This document shows positions 42,092 through 53,497 of a stretch of 64,000 nucleotides of DNA, piece by piece (position 1 is the stretch's first letter; every line of letters begins with the position of its first letter). Source of the DNA: Symbiodinium natans (taxonomy: Eukaryota; Sar; Dinophyceae; Suessiales; Symbiodiniaceae); contig CAJNDS010000335.1 of assembly GCA_905221605.1 (NCBI GenBank), forward strand, positions 1,239,930 to 1,303,929. Reading direction: 5' to 3'. The notes below the pieces were generated by a model. It made no database searches. It was not told the origin of the DNA and saw nothing but the letters and a program-made list of their open reading frames with translations. The translations under genes and the position numbers were made by a program.

Positions 42092-42591
42092 TAACATAAA
42101 CCTTTTAACCCAGGATGGCTTTTAGTCTGGGTGGCTGGGCTTTCAGACTGTAGGCCTTAGAGTTTAGAGTTTAGGGTTTAGGGTTCAGGGTATAGTTTAG
42201 GGTTTCGGGTTCTAAAACCCATAACCTAACCCAGGATGGGTTTTAGGGTCTGGGCCTGGGCGGTTGGGTTTTCAGCTTTTGGGCTTCAAAGTTTAGGATT
42301 TGGGGGCCCCCTGAAACCCGTAAGCCCTCACTACGCCCTAAACCCGTAAGCCCTCACTACGCCCTAAACCCTCTAGAATGAAGTGGTCTAGGGCTTTGAG
42401 GTTTCAGGAGCTTTGGGTTCAGGGTTCTGGCGGTGTCTTTGGCCGCAATCTGTGGGCTTGCTGGTTAGGATGTAGGGTCTCGGGCTGAATTTTGGTTTAG
42501 GGTTTAGGGTTTAGGGTGAGGCCCATAACCTGCACATAGTCCCAGTAGTTGAGCTTCGCAACTTATGGGTTTCTTTCTCTGGTGAGCGTAG

Positions 42592-43429
42592 TACGGCTTG
42601 GCCGTTGCAATATCTGGGTATGGGAGAAGTATCTTGGCTTTCTTCTGCCTGGCTCTTTGGACTTTAGCTTTTTTGCGTGTTTGTAGAAACTACAATAAGG
42701 AGCCACAAGTTAAGCTTTTAGGAGGGGTTCTGAAGTCAGCCAAGGAAAAACCTAAGCACGAAGGCTGCACTTCACCAGAAATCCGCCAAACAAACTCCCA
42801 CGGGTTTAGGGTTTAGGGTTTAGGGTTTAGGGTTTAGGGTTTAGGGTTTAGGGTTTAGGGTGTTGGGCACGATTGTCTGTGGGCTGCCATGCTGCGCGAC
42901 CTCACAGAGACTGCAAGAATGCATCACTATGTGGCATGTATACCTTACAGCCTGAAGCTTCAACCCTTAGCCCTTAAACTTGAATCGGGATCCTGCTAGG
43001 ATTCACAACCTTCCTTCCTAAGGGGAGGAGTCGCGGATATACGGCTTGAGCCATCCTCAGCCCTGTACACAAGCAGAAGACACCCAGAAACTGAGCAACA
43101 AAACCTTAATTCAGCACCCCTAAGCTCTGCAAAACGCAAACCCTTAAATCCTCACCGGAATCCTGAACCTAAAGCACGATAAGCGCCATACACCTTGAAA
43201 GCCCTACACACACCATAAGCTCTAGAAGCCTCAAAGCCTCTACAGTTTCAAAACACCCTAAACCCTAAACCCTAAACCCTAAACCCTAAACCCTAAACCC
43301 TAAACCCTCCTACCCTAAACACCCCACAGGATGCCCCCACCTGACAGGGGCATGGCTGCAGCTGCGGTGTTGCCGCCGCCCCCCTCAGAGATCATCCGAT
43401 GCCCCTGTGCTGGTCTATGGGGCATCTAA
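42592..43429 (+). CDS. three-exon 3' gene end, unknown function
   Basis: Exons 42592-42617 (YGLAVAIS), 42687-42803 (NYNKEPQVKLLGGVLKSAKE…) and 43330-43429 (MPPPDRGMAAAAVLPPPPSE… to TAA) keep phase. The first intron (69 nt, pyrimidine-rich, ends TTTGTAG) looks conventional; the second begins with eight TTTAGGG units and ends with seven CCCTAAA units. The Lys-rich middle exon and the Pro-rich end have no recognised domain. The 5' part is not found. Confidence 0.4.
42804..43329 (+). other. inferred intron with complementary telomere arms
   Basis: Starts GTTTAGGG with a TTTAGGG array (42804-42861) and ends with CCCTAAA repeats (43255-43310) plus CCCCACAG. The arms could pair over about 50 bp. 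Confidence 0.45.
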
Positions 43430-43463
43430 GCTCAGGGATTTTGGGAATAAGGTTCGCCCCGTT

Positions 43464-43860
43464 AGGGTTTAGGGTTTAGGGTTCAGGGTTCAGGGTTTAG
43501 GGTTTAGGGTTGAGGGTTTAGGGTTTAGGGTTTAGGGTTCAGGCTTCAGGGTTCAGGCTGCCGGGTTTAGGGTGTTTGTAAGGGCTGCTTGCAGGGTTTA
43601 GGGCCCTTTTTTTAAATAGCTACTTACAAGGAAAGTTTGGGCAGAGAAGTTTAGAGATGTTAGGGTGTTGTAAAGGCTATGTTCAGTGTTGGGTTTAGAG
43701 TCTGGGGTTGAGGGTTTAGGGTTTAGGGTTTAGGGTTTAGGGTTTAGGGTTACAAAGGAGTCGACTGACAGCCCCCCTCAACCCTCAATGCCTAAACCTG
43801 CAGTTGGGTTTAGGGTTTAGGGTTTAGAGTTTAGGGTTTAGGGTTTAGGGTTTAGGGGCG
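43464..43860 (+). repeat. three TTTAGGG blocks with TTCAGGG variants
   Basis: Blocks at 43464-43560, 43706-43750 and 43806-43855, followed by a G run at 43868-43882. No exon-like island is evident between them. Confidence 0.85.
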
Positions 43861-44025
43861 TGGGGGCGGGGGGGGGGGGGGGTTAGGGCTTGGGGTTTAG
43901 GCTGGGGACCCCTGATATCACCCTTTTCTACCCTATAAAACCCAAGGTCCCTTACTTCAGAAACCTGTAAAGAAGATAAGGGACCACATTAAGAGACCAT
44001 GCAACTTCCCGAAGACGCTTAAGCT

Positions 44026-44202
44026 TCAACCCTAAACCCTAAACCCTAAACCCTGAACCCTGAACCCTGAACCCTGAACCCTAAACCCTAAACCCTAACC
44101 CTGAACCCTAAACCCTAAACCCCACACCCTAAACCCTAAACCCTAAACCCTAAACCCTAAACCCTAAACCCTAAACCCTAAACCCTAAACCCTAAACCCT
44201 AA
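44026..44202 (-). repeat. CCCTAAA array, 177 bp
   Basis: About 24 units including a CCCTGAA cluster, ending AAG at the acceptor of the 44204 exon. Confidence 0.9.
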
Positions 44203-44203
44203 G

Positions 44204-45813
44204 CTTGGCTTTCCAAATGGGCCCCAGGCGCTTACGTTGTGCCCAACAAGGGCCGACGATGTCGCTTTCCTGTCCTCCCGGGCAGCGCCACTGTGCAGAA
44301 GGTTTAGGGTTTCGGGTTTGGGGTTTAGGGTTTAGGGTGTAGGGTCCCCCTAAACCCCAAACCCCAAAACCAAAACCCCAAACCCTAAACCCCAGACCGC
44401 AAACCCAAGCCCTGAACCCCAAACGACCAAACCCCAAACCCTCATCCCTAAACCCCAAACCCCAAGCCCGAAACCCCAAACCCTCAACCCACCCTTAACC
44501 TTGGGCATGCTCCGTGTGTGCGAAGTTCAACGGTTAAACCCCAAGGCCCCCACACGGGGCGCTTGCCGATTTCGCACACCCAAGGTTTAGGGTTTGTAGG
44601 GTTTAGGGTTTAGGGTTCACTCCAGAGCCTTCCCTTGTAGAGAGGTTGCTTGCTCGCTTGCTAACCCTAAACCCTAAACCCTAAACCCTAAACCCCTAAA
44701 CGCCTAAAACCCTAAACCCCAAACCCAAAGGGGTGGAATACTTCAAGATGGCATCCTTCCCCACATCATTGCTGTTCCCTAAGCCCTATAAGCCCTAAAC
44801 CCAAGGCCGCTACTCTCAAAGCAAAGCAATACACCTGAACCCTAAACCGTAAACCCTCAACCCTCAACCCTCAACCCTAACCCTAAACCCTAAACCCCAA
44901 ACCCCAAACCCCAAACCCCAAACCCCAAACCCTAAACCCTAAACCCTAAACCCTAAACCCTAAACCCTAAGCCCTAAACCCTAAACCTTAAACCCTAAAC
45001 CCTAAACCCTAAACCCTAAACCCTAAACCTTATCGAATTTCGCTCCATGACTCGCAGCTTAGGCAATGTGCGGAGCGCACCAAGAGAATGCCGACGAGAG
45101 CCGGACTCCGCCACGATTTCCATTGCGGTTTAGGGTTTAGGGTTTAGGGTTTAGGGTTTAGGGTTTAGGGTTTAGGGTTTAGGGTTTAGGGTTTAGGGTT
45201 TAGGGTTTAGGGTTTAGGGTTTAGGGTTTAATTAGGGTTTAGGGAACGAAGAGGATCTACTGTATGCGAGGTGCTGGTATTGCAGCCGAATTGTCCGTCG
45301 CCTTCGTTTGCCTCCTCGACCATTGCAGGAAGATGTTGAACTCGAAACCGCAGAATCCTCAGTAGGCATGCTTTCCGGCTCTATTCACCGACTTACACCC
45401 TAAACCCTAAACCCTAAACCCTAAACTCTAAACCCTAAACCCTCAACCCTAAACCCTAAGCCCTAAGCCCTAAGCCCTAAGCCCTAAGCCCTAAACCCTA
45501 AACCCTAAACCCTAAACCCTAACCCTGCACCAAAAAAAGTTGGGTTCTCAGCTTCCCAAAGCAAGCTAGGAGGCCCCGAGGTTGGCGGAGCGAAGGCTGC
45601 CTCGGTCAGTTCCCACCCAACCCCCCCCCGCCCCCCTCTTCGAAATTATGCAGGGTTTAGGGTTCAGCTTTTAGGATAGGGTTTAGGGTAGTGTTTAAAG
45701 GTTTAAGGCTTGAGGTTTGGGGTTTAGGCCCCCCCCCCCCCCCCCCCCTCCCCGTGCAGGAACGGCGCGCGAATTCCGTGCCCGCTGGATCCGAATCACA
45801 CGGTGTTCGTTAA
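44204..45813 (+). CDS. five-exon 3' gene end, unknown function
   Basis: Islands 44204-44301 (WLSKWAPGAYVVPNKGRRCR…), 45058-45127 (LRQCAERTKRMPTRAG…), 45286-45361 (ELSVAFVCLLDHCRKMLN…), 45570-45654 and 45760-45813 (ERRANSVPAGSESHGVR, TAA) keep phase and total 127 codons. The first two are each bounded by CCCTAAA on the left and GTTTAGGG on the right. The fourth passes through C runs and is doubtful; in the last island another frame (NGARIPCPLDPNHTVFVKRF) looks at least as good and would keep the gene going. Function unknown. Confidence 0.3.
44848..45031 (-). repeat. CCCTAAA and CCCCAAA array
   Basis: About 26 units; left arm of the island 45058-45127. Confidence 0.9.
45128..45243 (+). repeat. 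TTTAGGG array, 16 units
   Basis: One of the purest arrays; begins exactly at the donor of the 45058-45127 exon (TGCG|GTTTAGGG). Confidence 0.95.
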
Positions 45814-46050
45814 GCGTTTCTGGAACCTTCTTCAGCAACGTTTACTTCTTTGCTGTTCCCCCCATGTTTACTCTAAACGCTAAACCCTAAACCCTAAACC
45901 CTAAACCCTAAACTCCCATGTTTACTCGAAACGCTGAACCCTAAGCTACCCTACTAAGCCCTAAGACGGCAAGTCCAGAAGCCCCGGCACAGGGTTTAGG
46001 GTTGATCTAAATACCGTTCAAAAACGCCTAGAAACATGTACCGCCTTTAA

Positions 46051-46169
46051 ATGAAGTAGGGTGTATATTTCTGTTTTTGGTGAGTGTATATAAGGTTCCT
46101 TTTTAAAATTGGTGAGTGTATATACTGGGTGGCCTTTTGGGGGTACAAGAAATATAAACCCTACTTCAT
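46051..46169. mobile_element. MITE-like element, family 8
   Basis: Inverted ends ATGAAGTAGGGTGTATATTT and AGAAATATAAACCCTACTTCAT (shortened here to its core AACCCTACTTCAT). The inside has a direct repeat GGTGAGTGTATATA. Single copy. Confidence 0.65.
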
Positions 46170-46397
46170 ATCATCCCGAATAAAGGACCTTCAGATCCGC
46201 CACCATATCCTAAGCCCTAAACCCTAAACCCCTCGTAGCTTCCTGGAGACTGTCCCTGCCAAAAGTGAAGTGCCCAACCCCAGTTGCCCAACCCCAGAGT
46301 GTTCCTGGAGTGCCAAGCCCCCAACCCGTAAACCCTAAACCCTAAACCCTATATAAACCCTAAACCCTAAACCCTCAACCCTAAACCCTAAACCCAG

Positions 46398-46620
46398 GTT
46401 TGAAGCAGCACCTGAAGATCTGCACAAAGGTGGCCTCGCCGTGGGTTCTGGATTGAGAGCAGGGCTCTGGTAGCCCCTAAACCCTAAACCCTAAACCCTA
46501 AACCCTAAACCCTAAACCCTAAACCCTAAACCCTAAACCCTAAACCCTAAACCCTAAACCCAGATATACCAGGCAGCCGCAAAGGAGCCATTGAAGCAAC
46601 CCCAAAGCCTGAAGCCCTAA
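46398..46620 (+). CDS. two-exon 3' gene end
   Basis: 46398-46444 (LKQHLKICTKVASPW) joins in phase to 46564-46620 (IYQAAAKEPLKQPQSLKP, TAA). Both islands are directly preceded by CCCTAAA arrays ending AACCCAG, where the acceptor follows the array without a spacer. The first could instead end at its own TGA (46456). Function unknown. Confidence 0.35.
46474..46562 (-). repeat. CCCTAAA array, 12 units
   Basis: Perfect units running directly into AACCCAG, so the array itself forms the acceptor context. Confidence 0.95.
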
Positions 46621-47084
46621 GTTGAGTCCCCATCCACAAAGGGGTCACGGGTTTAGGGTTTCGGGTTTGGGGTGTAGGGTGTAGGGTTTAGGGTTTAGGG
46701 TGTAGGGTGTAGGGTTTAGGGTTTAGGGTGTAGGGTTTAGGGTCCATCCATTGAGGCTTTGGGGGTCGCTGGCGCTGAACACTCGAAGCTGTGTCTGGAC
46801 ACCCCACAGCCCATCCAGTATCCTAGACAAACCCGATGAAACCCTGAACCCAAAAACCCTTATTCCCTTTTTCAGGGCCCGGCCCCTTGTAAGCCGCTTT
46901 AAACCAACACGGGCACGCCCTTTTGTTCCTAGGTTTGTCTTGGATCTAGGAAATAGAGGGCGGATGGTCCCTCAACCCTAAACCCTAAACCCTAAACCCT
47001 AAACCCTACAGCCTAACCCCGAAACCGCCGACCATCCTCCAACACCCTAAGCCCTAAAGCCTACTGCTGCAAGCCTCGGATTTA

Positions 47085-47180
47085 GGGTTAGGGGTTTAGG
47101 GTTTAGGGTTTAGGGTTTAGGGTTTAGGGTTTAGGGTTTAGGGTTTAGGGTTTAGGGTTTAGGGTTTAGGGTTTAGGGTT
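47085..47180 (+). repeat. TTTAGGG array, 13 units
   Basis: Pure array; no exon immediately upstream was found. Confidence 0.95.
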
Positions 47181-47374
47181 GAAACCCGGCATGTCGAGAT
47201 GTTTTGTGGGCTGGTGCTGATAAAAGAGGATTCCTGGCGACTGTAGACACTGATAGCTATGTCGACCTCAAACCCTACACCCCTAACCCCGCCAAGCTCT
47301 GAACCCTGCTGCGTTCTCCTAAACCCTAAACCCTAAACCCTAAACCCTAAACCCTACACCGAGAGCCTCCCTAG

Positions 47375-47904
47375 GGGGAAGCCTCCCAAGGTGCGCGATC
47401 AGAGCGTGGTGGTCACTGTGCCGAGCGAGGGAGGGTTTGGGGTTTAGAGTTTGGGGGATCACCTTTGGGTTTAGGGTTTAGGGTTTAGAGTTTGGGGGAG
47501 AACCTTTGGGTTTAGGGTTCAGGGCTTATGGGGTTTTGGCTTCCAGGAAGAAGGAGGTCGACGCGAGGGGCGCAGGGCTTGGGGCTTTGGAGTATGTTAG
47601 GGTTTTGGGTTTAGGGTTTGGGGTTTAGGGTTTATAGAAATTGTTAGGGGTTAGGGTTTTTTGTTCCTTTGGGCATTGCGTTGGTGGGGTTTGGGGGGCC
47701 AGCTTGGACATTCAAGAAGCTGTGAAGGCTATAGCGGCTATGAAGTGTCCTGGCTGCTGGGAGGATCTAGAAACTATACTGAAAGTAGAACCCAGCTGGA
47801 CAAAACATGAAGCACCCTGTTGCATCACCGGACGATGGTTTACAGAGAGAACTGCGGCTAGATGCAACCCCTACAGGCCCTCAACCCTAGAACACGGGGT
47901 GTAG
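47375..47904 (+). CDS. two-exon 3' gene end
   Basis: 47375-47434 (GKPPKVRDQSVVVTVPSEG) joins in phase to 47703-47904 (LDIQEAVKAIAAMKCPGCWE… to TAG). The intron starts GTTTGGGGTTTAGAG and is telomere-like for most of its length. The second exon has five Cys (MKCPGCWEDL … APCCITGRWF … ARCNPY), which could bind zinc; no family is recognised. The 5' part is not found. Confidence 0.4.
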
Positions 47905-48195
47905 AATGGGCGGATTATTGGGCTTAGACCTGGGCTGCCCCCCCTCAGGACCACGCAGGCCCTAAGCCTTAAACCCTCAACCATTCCACCCCAAATCTTG
48001 AACGGTCCCCAAACCTAAAACCCTAGAACCCCCTAGCCCTAAACCCTAAACCCTAAACCCTAGAACCCGCTAGCCCTAAACCCTAAACCCTAAACTCTAA
48101 ACCCGACAGTAAGCCCCCCGCACCCTGAGCCGAAATAAAGGATGGCCTCGGACCCAGAGTAGGCTCTCAGTCCCTGTTAGGGTGTCGCGTTTAGG

Positions 48196-48296
48196 GTTTT
48201 AGGGTTTAGGGTTTAGGGTTTAGGGTTTAGGGTTTAGGGTTTAGGGTTTAGGGTTTAGGGTAGGGTTTAGGGTTTAGGGTTTAGGGTTTCGGGAGT
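48196..48296 (+). repeat. TTTAGGG array, 13-14 units
   Basis: Pure except for one TAGGG unit; upstream of MITE family 1 copy 6. Confidence 0.9.
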
Positions 48297-48320
48297 TTTG
48301 GGTTTCGGGCCCCGGGTTTG

Positions 48321-48423
48321 CCCTAAGGGTCCATGTACCTCATTATTGTATACCTGGGCCCCAAAGTCCCCATATAGGAGGTACTTAAAGGCCCAAGTAT
48401 TCCCTATTTAGGTACATGGACTA
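48321..48423. mobile_element. MITE-like element, family 1, copy 6
   Basis: Left end complete (CCCTAAGGGTCCATGTAC); right end truncated after TACATGGAC. Confidence 0.75.
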
Positions 48424-48649
48424 GGACTAGGGTTCAGGGTTTAGGGTTTAGGGTTTACGGTTTAGGGTTAGGGGTAAGGTTCCCTCATAAGCGTCTACAA
48501 CCAAAAGGGTACCCCTTTCTTATCCCTTGCTTTCTCTGGGACTTTTCCTCGCTGCCCTTTACCCTTTACCCTTTACCCTTTACCCTAAACCCTAAACCCT
48601 AAACCCTAAACCCTCATTTCCAAACCCTAAACCCTACGGTGGTTCCTAG

Positions 48650-49630
48650 GAAAACCAACCCTTCTTCCGGCGCGGCCTCAATCTGCCAGCTGCGGATTCG
48701 GACCTCGAGCACCTCGCTCCAGGGTGAGGATGGGAGGGTTTAGGGTTTAGGGTTTAGGGTTTAGGGTTTAGGATTTAGGGTTTAGGGTTTAGGGTTTAGG
48801 GTTTAGGGTTCAGGGTTTAGGGTTTGGGGTTTAGGGTTTAGGGTTTAGGGTTTAATTAGGGTGTTTTTTGGGTTTAGCTTTTAGGGTTTTGGGTTTAGCG
48901 TTTAGGTTTGGAGTTTCGATTTGGAGTTATAGGGGTTTGGGGTCTAGGATTAAACCACGAACCCCAAACTGGTCTGCTGCTCTACGGCTGCGGGGTGGGC
49001 ATTTGCAAGTGTTGTGGACGTGGAGGCGGGGTTCAGGGTTTTTTTGGCTTCGGTTTTGAAACTTGTGGGTGGGGATGTGTCGGGGGCATTGAGGCCTGAG
49101 GGGCCCACGGCGTCGAATCTCCGTGTTCAGGTTTCAGCTTATTTCTTCAGGCTGCACGCCCTCAAACCCTAGACCCTAAACCCTAAACTCTGCGATCTTG
49201 AGATTCTCCAGCAAACCTTTCACAGAGTCAGAGCCCTAAGCCCGGCATACGCTCTTCAAACCCTAAGCCCGGCATACGCTCTTCAAACCACACTTGAAGG
49301 ACCTCAAGCCCTAAGCGTCCGAACTAAACCATTTCTGGTCTAGGGCTTAGGGTTAGTGTTTAGGGTTTAGGGTTTAGGATTTTAGGGTTTAGGGTTTAGG
49401 ATTTAGGGTTCATTACACATGTGTATATATATATATATACATGCACTGACATACTCTAACCTTTATGACATACGGCCCTTAGAACAGGAAGAGGTATCCT
49501 TCCAATCTTGGGTTTCTCCCCTTGCGGGGCTCCCAGACCGAGGCAGTCTCCGCCCACACCCTCCGCCTCCAGCGCAGCGGAGCCGGTCAGCCATGCGCCG
49601 GCAGGACCTCGCTGCTTCGTAGCCCGCTAG
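48650..49630 (+). CDS. two-exon 3' gene end
   Basis: 48650-48723 (ENQPFFRRGLNLPAADSDLE…) has the best coding look of all the islands, with TTCCTAG in front and a good donor GTGAGG behind. It joins in phase to 49537-49630 (PRQSPPTPSASSAAEPVSHA… to TAG), although two further frames are open in the second island. The intron carries TTTAGGG arrays (48735-48862) and an AT microsatellite at 49422. Function unknown. Confidence 0.35.
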
Positions 49631-49770
49631 GGTTTCGTAAACCCTATGAACCCTGTAAACACTATAAACCCTTGTAAACCCTACAAACCCTAATTATAAA
49701 CCCTATCTATAAACCCTATAACTCCTATAATCCCTGTAAACTATAAACCCTCTAAACCCTAAACCCGGTT
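49627..49770 (-). repeat. CCCTATAAA-type degenerate array
   Basis: Mixed 9-10-bp units (CCCTATAAA, CCCTGTAAA). Similar blocks lie at 37020-37160, 51390-51470 and 57180-57290. Confidence 0.75.
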
Positions 49771-50039
49771 GAGGGTTTAGGGTTTCGGGTTTGGGGCCTG
49801 GGGTTTAGGTTTATAGGGTTCAGGGTTCAGGGTTTAGGATGGAAGCAGCATGTTGGTCTGGACCCTGCTCCATTAAATGAACGTTCAAGCTTGTTTGGGC
49901 CTTGGGCCCGAGTTGGCTTAGGGTTTATAGGGTTTGGGGTTTAGGGTTTAGGGTTTAGGGCTTCGGGTTTAGGGCTAAGACTTAAACCTTCTTTCCAGGG
50001 CCCTAAACCCTGGAGGATCTAGCAACCCAAGCCCTCAAG

Positions 50040-50041
<2 letters not shown>

Positions 50042-50077
<36 letters not shown>
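50042..50077 (-). repeat. poly-C run
   Basis: About 36 consecutive C. It directly precedes an exon-like segment, 50079-50149, that reads NFGPCCVVCEDEEAYPDVEE and ends at GTCTAGGG; no acceptor is visible because of the run. Confidence 0.8.
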
Positions 50078-50078
<1 letters not shown>

Positions 50079-50330
50079 AATTTTGGACCCTGTTGTGTCG
50101 TTTGCGAAGACGAGGAGGCCTACCCTGATGTAGAAGAAGCGCAGAAAGGGTCTAGGGTTTAGGGTTTAGGTTTTAGTTTTAGGGTTTAGGGTTTCTGGTT
50201 CAGGGTTTAGGGTTCAGGGTTTAGGGTCTAAGGTTTAGGGTTTAGGGTTTATAGAAGTGCAGTTGTTTTTGGGTTTATAAGTCCCAGAAGCCCAACCCCA
50301 AACCCTTAAATCCCACCAGTGGTCCGGCAG

Positions 50331-53300
50331 GAGTGGTCGCGGCTTGGATGGCCCGGATCGAAGCTGCATGGCCCCAGGTCCCTTTTTTGGGGGGGTTTGG
50401 TTTAGGGTTTAGGGTTCAGGGTTTAGGGTTTAGGGTTTAGGGTTTAGGGGTTAGGGGTTAGGGGTTAGGGTTTAGGGTTTAGGGTTTAGGGTTTAGGGTT
50501 TAGGGTTTAGGGTTTGGGGTTTGGGGTTTAGGGTTTAGGGTTGGGGCGGGTGAAGTTGCCATTCACTTGCATGGAATTTTGGGACGCCAAGCGTTTGTAC
50601 AGGGTTTGTGGTTTAAGTAGGGTTGCGGTTTTAGGGTTTAGGGTTTTGTTTTTGGGGTTTAGGGCGCGGGGTTTAGCTCCACCCCCAATAGCCCAACCGG
50701 CGAGAGCCGGGTTTGGTTTCAGGGCTTCGCGTTGTGTCTTCACAGGCTGGAGCCCTATCTGAAGAACCACCCGCTAAGCCTACAATCGAGATACTACAAC
50801 CCTGAACTTAACCGAAAAAAAGCAATCTGGATACCAACCTAAACACCCTAAACTAATAGAAATATTTATAATAATAATAGAAATAATAATAATAATAATA
50901 AACCCCAACCCGAAACTATACCCTGTGGCGCTTTTGGGCATGATTGCTCTTACCTTCTTTCGGATTTCGGCCCAGAGCTTGTAAACCGAGTCGGTGAATT
51001 GACTAGACCCCAAGATAAGCCTTAGAGCCTAAACAAATTGAAGCCGTAAGCCCTAGACATCCAAAATCCCTATGCCCTAAGCCCCGAAATCCTAAACCCA
51101 AAACCCACAACTCCCACCCGAAAGCTCCACACCCGAAAGCTCGGCCCTAAACCCTACTTGGAGCTTCATGTTGGTACCTACAACTGGGGTTATATGTGAG
51201 GTAGCTACAGTGACAGGTGGTCAGAACCTTCTTGGGGGGGGAGGGGGGGTATTTCCATCCCTACTTAATAATTATGACCCATGAACCTTTCAGGTAAGGG
51301 CGCCTAAGCCCGACACCCGTAACCCTAAGCCCTGGAAACCCCAAACACTTTCAAACCCTTAACCTGAACCCTCCTAAGCCCTAAACCCTAAACCTTTTAA
51401 ACCCTATTATAAACCCTAAGCCCTATAAACCCTAAACCCTATACCCTATAAACCCTAAACCAGGTAGACCCTAAATCCCCGGCAGGCTGTGCGCGAAGTG
51501 CTGGGCCCAAGCTGGAATGCAGAGGCCATTGTTTAGTGCTTCTTGTCGGGTTAGGGTTTAGGGTTTAGGGTTTAGGGCTTAGGGTTTAGGGTTTTTAGGG
51601 TTTAGGGTTTAAAGCACTAACCTCCAATACCGCGAAGCCCTTGTCCACTTCCCGAAGACCCTCAACTCTATGATTTGAAGCCCCTAGCCCCCCAAACCCC
51701 TTTACACCCTAAACCCTGTTAAACCCTAAACCCTCTAGACTCTGCACCCTCTAAAGCCTCTAAGCCCCAAACCCTGTAAACCCTACACCCTCTAAACCCT
51801 CTAAACCCTCTAGACTCCAAACCCTGTCAACCCTAAACCCTCTACACCTCTAAGCCCTGAATCCCAGTCCCCCTAAGCCCTAAACCCTAAACCCTAAACC
51901 CAAACCCAAAACCCTTGTAGGAGTTGCTGGCTCGATCGGTGGTGAAAGATGGGACCGGCTTGGCTCACGCAGACTCTCGGAGTTTTAGAAAGCTGACATG
52001 TGCAGGCAGGGTTTTTTTCGCTTGGAGATTAGGGCTCAGGTTTTAGGTATTTCAGGGTTTCGGGTTTGAGGTGGTTGGGGTTTAGGGATTTGAGGTGGTT
52101 GGGGTTTAGGGACTGAGGAGTTGGCGTAGGGTTTTTAGGGCTGGGTGGCTTGACTTGAGGTGTGTAGGGTTTAGGGTTTGAGCCTTTTTGTTGAGGCTTT
52201 TTGAGGTGCTTAGGGTTTAGGGTTTAGGGTTCAGCAATGGTTTTGAGTAGCATGAGCTACTCGCACGCTGCTTCAGATTTTGTTCAGGCTTCCTTGTCCA
52301 CCCGCTGTAGCTGAGTTTGCATACTTGGTTCTTGAATCCCCCTACAAATCAGGGTTTGGGGTTTTGGACTTAGGTTGCAAGCTCAAACCCTAGTTCAACC
52401 CGAAACCCTAAACCCTCAAGCCTCAACCCTGAACCCTAAACCCCAAACCCTAAACCCCAAACCCTAAACCCTCAAGCCTCAACCCTCAACCCTGAACCCT
52501 AAACCCCAGACCCTAAGCCGGCAGCTCCAAGGAAAAGCACGAGGTGCAGAATCAGGCTCTTGCGCAGCTCATGGTGAGCGCCGCCGCCCGAGCGATTTTG
52601 GGGTTTTGGGGGCTTTGGGATTAGGGTTTCGGGTTTAGGGGTTTAGGGTTTGGGGCTTCTGGGCTTGGGGCTTTAGGGCTGTTTTTTTTTTTTTTTTTTT
52701 TGGGGGGGGGGGGGGGGGTTAGGGCTTTTGTTTTTTTTTGGGAGGGTCTGGGGTGTAGGGGTTCAGGATTGTAGGCTTTTGGGCGTTTTGGGGCTAGGGT
52801 CTGAAGAAATATTCGTAGTCGCTAGGCTGGTAACCCTTGAGTCTTCGGGTATTTCGAGGCCTCGGTAACTCCCAGAAGTCAACCTTTGCCCCCCCTAGCA
52901 GCCTCAGCCAACAAGGTTTAGGGTTTAGGGTTTAGGGTTTAGGGTTTAGGGTTTAGGGTTTAGGGTTTAGGGTTTAGGGTTTAGGGTTTCCGCTGCCTAC
53001 TAATTGGCTTCATGCTCTCTGTCTCTCTCCCTTCATGGCTATTGCTTCGGCTCATTGTCTATTGCACTTTTGCTAGGAGGCTCGTGGTAGGTGTATAATT
53101 AGAGTTCTCCTACTGATAACCCTACTTATAACGAATCATGAATCATGAACCTCGAAGAGTGCCCTTTCACCTTCAGACCCACGAATCACAGCACCCATGG
53201 AATGCTGGTGTTTGAGTTTAGGGTTTAGGGTTTTGGGTTTGGGTTTAGGGTTTAGGGTTTAGTGTTTAGTCAAGCTATCAGGCATGAGCACTATTGCCTG

Positions 53301-53381
53301 AGTTTCTGTGAGGGTCTTCTGCAGCCCAAGTTGATGCAGTCCCCTCACTTAGCACGAGAATGTACGTGCACGTGTACCAGG
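50331..53381 (+). CDS. six-island gene model, possibly the 5' part of the FNIP gene
   Basis: Islands 50331-50377 (VVAAWMARIEAAWPQ), 51486-51530 (AVREVLGPSWNAEAI), 51921-52009 (ELLARSVVKDGTGLAHADSR…), 52525-52573 (SKEKHEVQNQALAQLM), 52876-52915 (KSTFAPPSSLSQQ) and 53325-53381 (QVDAVPSLSTRMYVHVYQ) keep phase at all five joins. Most are bounded by CCCTAAA on the left and TTTAGGG on the right; donors at 52573 (GTGAGC) and 52915 (GTTTAGGG) are clear. The last island could join through the 102-nt telomere intron 53382-53483 to the FNIP ORF in frame. No domain is recognised and the 5' end is missing. Confidence 0.35.
52681..52722 (+). repeat. poly-T and poly-G run
   Basis: About 19 T followed by 17 G, then GTTAGGG. 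Confidence 0.85.
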
Positions 53382-53483
53382 GTTTAGGGTTTAGGGTTTA
53401 GGGTTTAGGGTTTAGGGTTTAGGGTTTAGGGTTCAGGGTTCAGGGTTCAGGGTTCAGGTTTCAATTCAAGACCGATCTCCTAG
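53382..53483 (+). other. TTTAGGG/TTCAGGG array, candidate 102-nt intron
   Basis: Seven TTTAGGG and four TTCAGGG units begin at a GT after CAGG and are followed by a short unique stretch ending CCTAG. If spliced, it would link the 53325 exon to the FNIP frame. Confidence 0.45.
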
Positions 53484-53497
53484 GAGCCAGGAGGGAC